From the NCBI GenBank assembly GCA_040285745.1, contig JAUFOR010000002.1, positions 310,001 through 374,000 on the forward strand: a DNA stretch of 64,000 nucleotides, in the 5' to 3' direction. The notes below the pieces were generated by a model, which did no database searches, had not been told where the DNA came from, and was given only the letters and a program-made list of their open reading frames with translations. Shown one piece after another: positions 1 through 9,300 of the stretch. Position 1 is the stretch's first letter; each line of letters begins with the position of its first letter. This DNA is from Barthelona sp. PCE (taxonomy: Eukaryota; Metamonada: BaSk clade). The position numbers and the translations under genes are program-made.

Positions 1-2
1 GA

Positions 3-149
3 TGGTTTGGTCAGAGGGCATCTGGCCGTCGTGCTGGATACCGTGCTCTAAGCAGAACAGCTCCCAACAGGCGTTACCAACCTGCTAAATATAAGTTTGA
101 TCACTATAAAAGCCAAATTGAAGAAATATTTGAACAAAATTTTTGTTGA
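3..149 (+). CDS. Possible 3' end of a gene cut by the window edge
   Basis: The first ~90 bases are richer in G+C than the following spacer and are open in all three plus-strand frames. The frame starting at base 3 is open longest, about 48 codons to a TGA at 147-149, and would encode an Arg-rich then acidic tail (RRAGYR, RTAPNRRYQP, then QIEEIFEQ). Frame 1 stops at 49-51 and frame 2 at 86-88, so they are alternatives. No family is recognised. Without upstream sequence this cannot be decided. Confidence 0.25.
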   Translation, partial: WFGQRASGRRAGYRALSRTAPNRRYQPAKYKFDHYKSQIEEIFEQNFC

Positions 150-429
150 AGTATTTTTCAAACATAAGGCTGTTGTTTTAAACATACAATACCGGCTTGA
201 CCGACGTGAATAGAAATGACTTCTCTCATTGTACAAGTAAAGTTATATAAAAACCTTTGCAAGATATTCGTGAAAACTACACTTCCTACATCAGTTCACG
301 CATCTTAAATTTGCGTTTAAAGACATAAAAACGCAACGCGGTTTCCTTTACTGTTGAAAAATAGTTGCAGGTATTTTTTCACTTTTCAATGCTCATCAAT
401 ACAAACAACCATTTAAATAAGGTTTACTA
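150..429. other. Intergenic spacer
   Basis: A+T-rich sequence downstream of the SLC45-like gene. It contains the likely 3' processing region of that minus-strand gene, with an AGTAAAC on the minus strand at 422-428. No gene, RNA or repeat was recognised. Confidence 0.5.
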
Positions 430-1824
430 TCACACGCTATTGCCATTATCATTCAAAAGAGGAGCAGAAACTTCACTTTCAGCATCACCATCCTTGGGAA
501 GTACAATCTTACCAGATACAGCAAAATTGAACAGAGAAATTATGGCACCGATGGCGAAAAGCCACACAGTATGGGTATCGTTATATTCAAAAGGATCTTT
601 AAACCAACCAAAAATAACTGCAATAATTGCAGAAAGAGCAGTCGAAATAAGCTGACCAATAACAATAGCAGCATTCAGGCAACCATTCCACACTCCAAGC
701 TTCTCCTCACCATACAACTTGAGCATAGCAAAAGGAAGAGCATTCATTGCAGAGAAACAGAAACCACAAATAGCACCAATACTGAATGAGAAGATGACGA
801 ACATTTTTTGAGAAATGAAGGAAGTTTTTTCAGGATCAAAGAAAATAACAACAATTACTAAAAGAACTTCACCTAAGAAACAACAGAAAAGAGAAATTGA
901 ATAAAACCGTTGAGATCCAATGCTCTTTGCCATTCCTTCACTGATTAAAGAAGCGACAAGGGTACCAGCGCCAAGACCTGCAAGAACAAGTGCACCAGAG
1001 TTCCACTTGAAGAAAACAGAAGCTTTGAGTTGAAGAGGGAACATGGCAATCCAGCTCAGTAAAACTGTTAAGGCAATGATTTGAACTTGTTTAGGAGACT
1101 GTTTCATGTCCTTAACAAGGCCAATGATAAGGTTATCTTTCTTCTTGAATTCAGTAACAACTTCTGCTTCTTCATCCTTGAGAGGTTCTTCATTTCCAAC
1201 GAAAATTGTAATAAGAGCAAAAAAGGCACAAAGAACCATGCTTACTAAACAAACCATCTTACAACTGTCCAATAAGTCTCCTTTTCCATCACTTGTTGCA
1301 AGAACGTATGCGATAACGTTAACGGCAATGTTGGACACGCCAATGATACACGAACAAATGGCGTTACCCTTGATCTGAATGCTCTCATTAGCGGGAAGTA
1401 TATCACCGATAAGAGCACGAGCACAAGGCATGACGATGTTTAGACCGATGTTAAGAATAGTGAGTCCAACCAATACTGATACGGTTGCCCACGTGTAGTT
1501 ATCTGCATCCTTCAGCATGATTGAGAGGACACCAAGAAGGAAAATACCAATGACAATCATGATCGTTCCCCAAATAATAAAAGGTCGTCTTCTACCTAAT
1601 TTTGACTTGTGACGATCTGATAACGTACCAACAATGGGGTTAACAAGAAGGCCTGCGAGTTGGCCGATGGTGAAACTAACGTCAGCTTCCCAAGAAGCCC
1701 AGTTTAGAGCTTCTTCCAGTTTCATAACAAAGAGAAAGGTAAGAGCGAAGCTCAACTGGATGGAAACCTGGATACTGTTCAAACCAAACAGTTCACTTGT
1801 CGTGTGAGTCTTTTTATGGTTCAT
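430..1824 (-). CDS. SLC45/sucrose-transporter-like MFS sugar transporter
   Basis: A 464-residue major facilitator superfamily protein with about 12 hydrophobic segments. The loop after TM2 carries the signature of the SLC45/plant sucrose transporter (GPH-type) branch: a GTLSD segment followed by KLGRRRPF at residues 75-82, and the first helix region is rich in Ser/Gln as in that group. Members couple sugar (sucrose, maltose or related disaccharide) uptake to protons at the plasma membrane or a vacuole. The substrate cannot be read from sequence here. A long central loop (around residues 215-235) is charged, as expected between the two six-helix halves. The protein starts at a clear ATG, and its frame ends in tandem stops (TGA then TAG). 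It diverges from the HD-domain gene across a 418-base spacer. Confidence 0.8.
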   Translation of the reverse strand: MNHKKTHTTSELFGLNSIQVSIQLSFALTFLFVMKLEEALNWASWEADVSFTIGQLAGLLVNPIVGTLSDRHKSKLGRRRPFIIWGTIMIVIGIFLLGVLSIMLKDADNYTWATVSVLVGLTILNIGLNIVMPCARALIGDILPANESIQIKGNAICSCIIGVSNIAVNVIAYVLATSDGKGDLLDSCKMVCLVSMVLCAFFALITIFVGNEEPLKDEEAEVVTEFKKKDNLIIGLVKDMKQSPKQVQIIALTVLLSWIAMFPLQLKASVFFKWNSGALVLAGLGAGTLVASLISEGMAKSIGSQRFYSISLFCCFLGEVLLVIVVIFFDPEKTSFISQKMFVIFSFSIGAICGFCFSAMNALPFAMLKLYGEEKLGVWNGCLNAAIVIGQLISTALSAIIAVIFGWFKDPFEYNDTHTVWLFAIGAIISLFNFAVSGKIVLPKDGDAESEVSAPLLNDNGNSV

Positions 1825-2242
1825 TATGAGAATTTAAATATACCTAAACAAGAAACGTTAAAAATTTTTTAAAGGGTGGGGTTGGTTTTGAGGTGTGAAA
1901 AGCCCAGTCAAAAATAAACTGAAAGCAAGATTGTTAAGGGATAGAAATCACAAACAATCGATATCATTCTCAAAATTCTGTGTAAATCCAACTACGGTTT
2001 AATTGAGGAACAATTACTACTCAGAGAAATTTTCAGCTGTATACAATAAGCATAAGGGGAGATTGTGAAAGTTTTGATATATAACTTAGGTTTTGTGGCA
2101 AAATATACCACTAAATACTAAACAAAGTGAATAAAAACAGCAAAAAGCACATTACAAAAGCTCAAAATATACAACAGTCTAAGTGTATAAATTTTTTTTT
2201 GGTTTTTGTCTTGTTTTTTTACAGTTATTCACACACATACTA
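1825..2242. other. Divergent intergenic spacer
   Basis: Spacer between the starts of the SLC45-like gene (minus) and the HD-domain gene (plus), so it should hold both promoters. It is A+T-rich and ends in a T-rich leader (2190-2220) just before the HD gene start. No recognised motif or RNA gene. Confidence 0.5.
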
Positions 2243-2878
2243 ATGAATTACGACGATCCCATCATTGTGCAACAGCAACTGGAGATGCTAAGACTTCAAG
2301 CCAGCCAACTCCTGGATACTCTTTCTCCAGAACTTAAGTATCATGACAAGGAACACAGTTTGAAGTGGGTTTATGAGGGTGTTTGTATTTTAACTGAACA
2401 CTTTCAAGTGCCTGCACGTGAAACTTTCTTGCTGAAAGTAGCAGCCTATTTCCACGATACGGGTTTTCTTGAACAATACGACAATAACGAACCTCTGGGT
2501 GCAAATATTGCAGAACGTGTACTGAAACAACACAATTATTCTACCGAAGACATAGATTTTGTAAGGGAAATGATTCTTGAAACAGCAATCTTCACCCGCA
2601 AAGAACCTTCATCTTTTTACGGTCAACTCATCCGTGATGCAGATATATATCACCTAAGCGTTTTTGAGGGGTATGAAGATCGTTGTTTAGGTTTAATGAA
2701 TGAACAAGTTGTTATTAAGGGTAGAGAATGGGCATCTAAGCTGGATTTTGTGAAAGAAAATAAGGAATTTGTTATATCTATGCTTAAATATCACACAGAT
2801 TATGCTAAAGAAAACTGGAGTGACAAAATGCTTAATGTTATGGATAGACTGGTACTTCAATTTGAAAATCCTCAATAA
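2243..2878 (+). CDS. HD-domain phosphohydrolase-like protein
   Basis: A 211-residue protein with the metal-binding pattern of the HD superfamily: His38, the His71-Asp72 doublet (AAYFHDTGF) and a distal Asp in RDADIYHL (about residue 132). Such proteins hydrolyse phosphate esters, often of nucleotides or cyclic nucleotides, using divalent metal ions. The exact substrate is unknown. The family is common in bacteria and sporadic in protists, so transfer is possible but not shown. The open frame extends 20 codons upstream to a GTG, but that stretch encodes a run of T-rich codons resembling the T-rich leaders of neighbouring genes, so I start at the ATG at 2243. The gene converges on the aminotransferase with about 50 bases between stops. 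Confidence 0.75.
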   Translation: MNYDDPIIVQQQLEMLRLQASQLLDTLSPELKYHDKEHSLKWVYEGVCILTEHFQVPARETFLLKVAAYFHDTGFLEQYDNNEPLGANIAERVLKQHNYSTEDIDFVREMILETAIFTRKEPSSFYGQLIRDADIYHLSVFEGYEDRCLGLMNEQVVIKGREWASKLDFVKENKEFVISMLKYHTDYAKENWSDKMLNVMDRLVLQFENPQ

Positions 2879-2927
2879 AGACTATTTATTTAATGAATAA
2901 AATAAAGGGGGAAAGGGGAGGAATATC

Positions 2928-4127
2928 TCACTCAGAATAAGCAAGCAAAATGCAGACAGCAACAACTTCAGCGGCCTTAAAAACATCTTCAACGCTTGGG
3001 TATGAGAAAGCAATGCGTAATACAGCGTCATTAGGATCGTTCTTATAAGGGTGAGTGGCACCAACGGGGGTAAGTGCAACACCAGCCTCTTTAGCCAATT
3101 CATATACGCGTGTTGCTTTGTTGGGGATCTGTAAGTAAATGAAGTAACCACCAAGAGGGCGGGTATACTCGATACCAGGAACCTCACTCAGCAAATCATC
3201 AAATACTTGAAGAACAGCATCTCTTTTGTCCTTCATAATTTTAGCATGCAATTTCATATGTTCAACAAGGTTTTCAATTTTTCCGTCAAAGAATTGGATG
3301 TGACGTGTCATGTTGATCTTATCAAAGCCAATGATAGAGACGCCCATCAACTTCTTGTACATGTTCATGTTGTCTTCAGACATACCCATGACAGCAACAC
3401 CAGCACCAGGGAATGTGATCTTGGAGGTTGATCCGAAGCAGAACACACGATTAGGGACGTCATTGTTCTTTGCAATGTTAAGGAAATCAACAACAGGAAC
3501 ATCCTTGTCAGCCTCAATAAAGTGATAGCGATAGGCATCATCGCAGAAGATACGGAATTGGGGACAGGCGTATTCAATGGTGACGATATCCTCAGCAACC
3601 TCTTGTGAGATTGAAAAGCCAGATGGATTAGAGTATTTGGGAACAATCCACATACCAACAACGGAGGGGTCGCTGGCAACTTCACGGAGATGGTCCATGT
3701 CGGGGCCGTCTTCGGTTAACTCGACAGGGATCATTTCAATGTCATATGTCTGACAAATGGTGAAGTGACGGTCATAACCGGGAACAAGACAAATGAACTT
3801 GGGGTTCTCGGGCCACATTCCATCAGTGGTACCCTTGAGGAGACAGAATGTCATCATAGTGTGCATGAGTTGAAGGGAAGATGAACCACCAACAAAACAT
3901 TCGTTTTCTTCAACATTAAGGTATTGAGAAAAGAACTTGATAGCCTCAGGGGTACCGTTAAGGAGACCGTAGTTACGATAGTCAGTCTTTCCCAAAAGGT
4001 CGTCATTGCTGATAATTCTAAGCATATCCCTAGAAAGCTCCAACTGGTCAGAGCCAGGCTTACCTCTGGTAAGCATAAGGTTCAGATTAGAGTCTACCAG
4101 CTCTTGATATTTGGTTTCAATGCTCAT
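2928..4127 (-). CDS. Bacterial-type aspartate aminotransferase (subgroup Ic, PLP)
   Basis: A 399-residue fold-type I PLP aminotransferase. The N-terminal LTRGKPGSDQLELS, the RNYGLLNGTP and PGYDRHF (116-122) segments, the TEDGPDMD strand, KYSNPSG (Asn167), CDDAYRYH (Asp196/Tyr199) and FGSTSKITFPGAG with the Schiff-base Lys at 236 all match the group found mainly in Actinobacteria and other bacteria (Pfam Asp_aminotransf), not the usual eukaryotic aspartate aminotransferase. It should move amino groups between dicarboxylic or other amino acids and 2-oxoglutarate. No targeting peptide is evident, so a cytosolic location is likely. Length is near the bacterial norm. Horizontal acquisition is the simplest explanation. 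Codon use looks like that of its neighbours, so any transfer is not recent. Confidence 0.85.
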   Translation of the reverse strand: MSIETKYQELVDSNLNLMLTRGKPGSDQLELSRDMLRIISNDDLLGKTDYRNYGLLNGTPEAIKFFSQYLNVEENECFVGGSSSLQLMHTMMTFCLLKGTTDGMWPENPKFICLVPGYDRHFTICQTYDIEMIPVELTEDGPDMDHLREVASDPSVVGMWIVPKYSNPSGFSISQEVAEDIVTIEYACPQFRIFCDDAYRYHFIEADKDVPVVDFLNIAKNNDVPNRVFCFGSTSKITFPGAGVAVMGMSEDNMNMYKKLMGVSIIGFDKINMTRHIQFFDGKIENLVEHMKLHAKIMKDKRDAVLQVFDDLLSEVPGIEYTRPLGGYFIYLQIPNKATRVYELAKEAGVALTPVGATHPYKNDPNDAVLRIAFSYPSVEDVFKAAEVVAVCILLAYSE

Positions 4128-4494
4128 TATTGTGATAAAGTTGAAAAAAGATATTACAAACTACCACCAACCCTAAGTAGCACTAGACCTCTTAATACAG
4201 GTATTAATTACGTCACATGGTCCACACACCCACTAACTACAGAAAAGACAAGTGTTGTGACTAGATTCTTTACATAATTTTTGAATAATCAAAAATATGG
4301 TTTAGGAACTGCGAATGCTGCATCATCACCAGTATACATACATGTGGAAGAGTAGCAGACTGACTAAATCAATGCATGATGGGAGAAAAATTGAAGAACA
4401 GGAATGTCAGATATTTTGTGAAATCGCTCAAAAAACAGCATTTTTTGTGCTTCTGTACCGCATTTGTGAAATGAAATTTAAAAATAATTCAAAA
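4128..4494. other. Intergenic spacer
   Basis: Region between the aminotransferase start and the DeSI-like gene stop, both on the minus strand. It must contain the aminotransferase promoter and leader. No RNA gene or repeat seen. Short plus-strand frames here show no protein-like features. Confidence 0.45.
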
Positions 4495-4968
4495 CTACAT
4501 TGGTATAAACTGTTTCAGCATTGGCTCTAACATCTGACCAATTGGAGTGCTTATTAACGTCATTCCCTGGTCTACAATGTGTTTAGGGATGTCCTGTCCA
4601 GTTAAAAATGCAATAGCGTCCTGACTAAAATGGTTGCAGTTTTTACGAATGAGATCATAGTCATTCGGCTGCCAACAATCTGAAGATTCCCTCAGAAATT
4701 CCAAAAACAACTCCAAAGGTACCTCAGTAAAACCAATGGTTAACTTTTTTATGGGTGTACCAAATTGAGAGCATCCAGGTTCTGCCCATGAAATTCCAGC
4801 GATGCCAGTATTTCCGGGCATGCCACCTCCAAAGAAGAATTCCAAATTACTAAAGACTACGGAGCTGTGATAAACAGCTTCTGTCTGTATGCCCGTTAAA
4901 GAAGTAATCATTGGGCCACCTAAGCCCATGGATATATCATAAACATATAATTCAACAGATTGAGCCAT
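4495..4968 (-). CDS. DeSI/PPPDE-family cysteine peptidase
   Basis: A 157-residue protein matching the PPPDE (DUF862, DeSI) thiol-peptidase family. It begins with VELYVYDIS, has the catalytic His34 in AVYHSSVVF, the FFGGGMPG loop, and the catalytic Cys111 in RKNCNHFS. DeSI proteins remove SUMO or ubiquitin and, in some members, palmitate from proteins, acting in cytosol or nucleus. Length is typical of the compact single-domain form. The ATG start lies directly before the conserved first strand. The divergent transporter gene starts 237 bases away. Confidence 0.85.
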   Translation of the reverse strand: MAQSVELYVYDISMGLGGPMITSLTGIQTEAVYHSSVVFSNLEFFFGGGMPGNTGIAGISWAEPGCSQFGTPIKKLTIGFTEVPLELFLEFLRESSDCWQPNDYDLIRKNCNHFSQDAIAFLTGQDIPKHIVDQGMTLISTPIGQMLEPMLKQFIPM

Positions 4969-5205
4969 AATAAAACAAGATCAATGGATAATACAAAATA
5001 CAGTTTCTGATCTTGTAATATGCCAGAAAAAAATTACTCACACTTATTCAAGTGACGATATCTGCAGACTGAAGATGCAAAAACAAACTGAAAGTCCTGT
5101 TTTTCCAAAAAACTCTTTCATCCGAATTTTCTTAGCTATTTTTCAGCTAAAAAATCGGCATATCTGTTTTAGCATAAGCAACATACTTAAACTTGAATAA
5201 TAATC

Positions 5206-6288
5206 ATGCAAAGTCCCAGACGTAAATTTTATCGAAAAGATAAGGGTAAAATGTTTAAAGTTTGTCTTTTAATACTTTCTATTATCGTTCCAGTTACCGT
5301 AACAGTTCTTAATTGGTCTATTTATGGCGTAAGACATATGAAATTTTCATATCCCATAACTGCTACTTTCATTCAATGGGTAGGTGCATTTATCCTTTTG
5401 AGTATCATTAATGGGTTCTTTGGGCCACGTAATCAAAGTGGAATAGATCTTCATGGAAATATTGTTGATTCAAAGTTTTTTTCACGTGGTTTTTGGAAGA
5501 AGTTTCAACTTTATTTCTTCCCAAGTCTTGTCTATGGTCTTGAAATTATTGGAATGAACGTTGGACTCTTTTATATGTCAATTTCTTACTCAAAAATCCT
5601 TCGATCAATTAAAATTTTTTTCACAATGTTACTTTCACGAATATTTCTTAAGAAGCAGATCCACAAGTATCAAATTATAGCGGTGATACTGTCGTGGTTA
5701 TCATTTTTGAGCATCTTTTTAAGTTTTGTTACAGGTGATATATATCATAATTTTAGAGATGCACCAAAGGCATTCATTATGAACTCCATTGCTTCTTTTC
5801 TGGGCGCTGTCTTCTTAGTATCATTAGCAAAGGCAAATACCAAAGCGAATCAAGAATTACCCATTAAAATGACCTCGTTACAGACATCGGAGCTTATGAT
5901 GTTCTGGATGTCGCTTGTGATGCTTCCACTCAGCCTTGTGTTTGAACCAACCGCTATTTTGGAGTTATTTGATGTCGACAAGAAAGTCTTGATACTGTTA
6001 GGTTTTGCAACAGTTTTTACTCTCATTAATAAGGTTATTGTGTTTACTATCGTAAAACACTTCACCCCTGTCACAGTTATGTTCATCACGCAACTAAGAG
6101 TCATTCCAGAGATAATTATAGATAGTATTTTTTTCCACAAGTATGATTTCCAAATTTATTTTGTTTTTTCAATTCTTTTCATGTTACTATCATCAGTTCT
6201 GTACAGGTATGGATCGGTAATGATGACTCCAAGGAGGGAAACAATCCCACTTCTCTTAGAAACAAAGGATGCTACGGATCTTTTTTAA
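5206..6288 (+). CDS. DMT-superfamily nucleotide-sugar/triose-phosphate-type transporter
   Basis: A 360-residue polytopic protein with about ten hydrophobic helices and a basic N-terminus (MQSPRRKFYRKDKGK). The spacing of helices, the NVGLFYMSISYSKILRS segment ending a helix, the FLKKQIHKYQ loop and the later VMFITQLRVIPEI segment resemble the SLC35/TPT group of Golgi or ER nucleotide-sugar transporters. Substrate cannot be assigned. A long loop (about residues 75-95) is glycine- and charge-rich. The gene converges on the EGF-repeat gene, with 23 bases between stops. Confidence 0.6.
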   Translation: MQSPRRKFYRKDKGKMFKVCLLILSIIVPVTVTVLNWSIYGVRHMKFSYPITATFIQWVGAFILLSIINGFFGPRNQSGIDLHGNIVDSKFFSRGFWKKFQLYFFPSLVYGLEIIGMNVGLFYMSISYSKILRSIKIFFTMLLSRIFLKKQIHKYQIIAVILSWLSFLSIFLSFVTGDIYHNFRDAPKAFIMNSIASFLGAVFLVSLAKANTKANQELPIKMTSLQTSELMMFWMSLVMLPLSLVFEPTAILELFDVDKKVLILLGFATVFTLINKVIVFTIVKHFTPVTVMFITQLRVIPEIIIDSIFFHKYDFQIYFVFSILFMLLSSVLYRYGSVMMTPRRETIPLLLETKDATDLF

Positions 6289-6311
6289 GAATTTGCCGAA
6301 TTTTACTTTTT

Positions 6312-9300
6312 CTAATAGTGAATCACTAAATAGAAGGCAAGCAGTGCAATCGCGCGCCAGAGTAAGTTGGGTCGATGCATAAAGAAAGAACCGCCTGAGA
6401 ACGGGGTGGTGGGTGGTTTGTACTCCCCTCCACCATGTGATAATGGCTGTGAGCAATCAGGTGCCCCCCAGTTTATATCACACAGACACACACCGTTCAT
6501 ACATAAACCGTGAGATGTGCAGAAGTTGTGATCACTACAATCACCTGATGTTTCCTCACCATCATCCTCAGTACCGCTGTTTGTGTCGCCAACAGCAGAA
6601 TTAGGCCACATAGTCAACGCGATCTTCTCAATGAAGACTGGACTGGGGATGTCAGACATTACATGAATGGACGCTGTACCGGAAGGCGTAAACTCATCGA
6701 GTCTCCATATGTTCACTGCAACGTCAGTGATGGATCTTGCTGATACAGGGCTCAGAAGCGACGACTGTATTGCGTTGTTATTTGCATCATAATAAACTAT
6801 GCGAATTATTCCTGCGACATTAGAGATAAATATTCCGCTTATTTTCTCTATCATCACCTGGGGTTTAATAATAAAGTATGCATCATCAGCGCCCGAAGCA
6901 CCATTGATGGCCAGGAGGCGAAATGACTCGTGTACAGCATAAGACGTGGCCGATGGAGCTACACTGACAAGCTTAAGGTAATCTGCATCTCCTGCGTATC
7001 TCTGGCACTCAATAACAAGCCCTAAGTGGTCAAATTGGCCCCCATCAATTTCAATAATGCTGTCTTCTGTGGCAGCAGACTCCAAAACAGGTACGTTGAA
7101 CGAAATATCAAAAGAAATCTTTGCTGCCAAGTTCCGATCTAAGGTCCAGCATGAATCTCCTTTGAATCCTCTGTTGCATGCACACATAGATGATATACAC
7201 TGTCCATACGGGGAGCAACCACCAGGACATGCTCTCGTGACTGGTACACTACAATCTGCTCCAATATACCCAGGGTGACACTCACACTTCCCATCCATGC
7301 ACTTCCCATGTGAAGAACAGTCATTGATGCACGTTTTCAGCTGACAATGTTCTCCACTACGACCTGCCTGACACAAACAAATGTTTGTATCAGTGCATTT
7401 ACCTCCGTTACAGTCAGCATCAACATGGCAACTGATTGGTACCTCCACAGTATCACAGGGTGCCCATTCGGCTAGAGAACTCTTGATAAAACCGTTGAAA
7501 CAGTCACAGATCTTACGATTCATTCTAATCTTGCATCTTCCGTACTGACAGTCCAAATTGCACTCATATATAGTTGGCTCGTTACAGATTGAACCACTGT
7601 AGTTTGCATTACATATGCACTTTTTCGAAATAGAATCACAGTATCCGTGAACACACGGAGGGCATCCAAGGAATACAGGGACATACGAAAGCTCGCACGT
7701 CTCTCCGAAAAATGGAAACGTACATATGCAATGCCCGTTCATACAGTACCCTCTATCCTTGTTGCACAGCGCAGAGCAAGATGCCTCAGTTTCACCTTCT
7801 CCAACAACATTAATCTCGTCAGTGTCAGTGTCAGTCGTATTCTGAATTGGTTTCGTTCCATTATCGATGGAGACGGATGTATCGTTAGTGATGATAGTGT
7901 CGTTGGTCGTGACAAGAGGCTGATCAACCACTGTGTTGTTAGTATCAATAAAAGTGTTGTTAGTTTCAATTAAAGTGTTGTTAGTGTCAACCAATGTGTT
8001 GTTAGTATCAACCAATGTGTTGTTAGTTTCAATCAAAGTGTTGTTAGTGTCAACCACTGTGTTGTTAGTATCAACCAATGTGTTGTTAGTTTCAATTAAA
8101 GTGTTGTTAGTGTCAACCACTGTGTTGTTAGTTTCAATTAAAGTGTTGTTAGTTTCAATCAAAGTGTGGTTCAAAGTTGTTTCATTATAAACGCTGTTGT
8201 TGTCTATTGGCGCTGCAATTGTGCCATTTGTGAATACTAATTCATCACCACTGCCATTGTTCACCGTAATTGTGTCGTTAACAACAGTAGTTTTGTTAAC
8301 AACGACAACATTCGAGTCAGTTACATTGCTCAGTGTGTCATTAGCATTGTCAACTGATGAGTTCATCACATTCACTGTTGAGTTTACCAACGAAACATCA
8401 TTAATCAGTGTCTTGTTATTATCCACACTTTCTGTAGTATTCAATACAGGCTCAGAAATGTTACTCGCTGTGATATTAACTGTTAGAAGCGTGATATTGA
8501 CTGATTGCTCTGTTGCATTTATGACTGGCGGAAGGATATCATTGATATGCGGTTCAGTAATGTTTGACACTAGGGATAAAGTGCCACTATTTAAGGGCTC
8601 AGTTAGGTTCAACTCAAGCAGCGAAGTAACAACTTCAGCTTCGTTAATTCCATCATTGCTTGGGAGCCCATTAGAGGCTTCTATGTCCCAATACAGAAGG
8701 GGGCTTGCATTAGCTATCTGCAAAGCTTCATCAATGAAAACATCATACACTATGTCACATTTTTTGGACGCAACTAGCCATCTATTGTCTCCACTGCTCA
8801 CAGTAATCAAATCTGATGGCCGGGGAGAGTACTCAGGTGCGATTTTTCCATGATCAGAGCTGAAAGAAACGACAAACGGTATTTTTTGAAACTCATAAAC
8901 ATGTTTTCCAAAACAGATGAGTTCAATGGGCACACACCTCGCGCTGTTGCCGTTGAAAATGATGATTTTCGACTCGTGTTTTGAGGAGAGCAATGGTAGA
9001 AACTGTCGGCCCAAAACTTGGCAAAAACTTGGTATCTTAGCCGAGAATGTCAACGTTAATATACCAAAAGCCCTTGTATGTACATCCATATTGATGTTCT
9101 GAGGAAGAATACCAAGACCAATGTCTTTATCACAAACATACATAATTGAATTCGAGCTACAATTGAATTCAAAGATGTATGAATCATGAATCGTTATCTT
9201 ACTGCAATCCATTACTATCTCACACATTGTATTTTGCTGTAAATGGAATAGAACTAAAGAGCCCCGGTGAATATCTGTAATTTTGCCCGTTTCAAGAGAA

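Noticed and set aside
2183-2242. Longer N-terminus for the HD-domain protein
   Set aside because: It needs a GTG start and encodes a T-rich hydrophobic run like the leaders of neighbouring genes. An intron (GTATAA..ACAG) was also considered, but it lacks the CTRAY-TTTAG acceptor.
7921-8175. Tandem repeat considered as a CRISPR array
   Set aside because: The unit is 21 bases, with no spacer, and encodes a heptad in frame with a long gene. It is a protein repeat.
8197-8853. Plus-strand open frame of 218 codons
   Set aside because: It is antisense to the Asn/Thr-rich part of the EGF-repeat protein and follows that composition. No start context or protein-like features.
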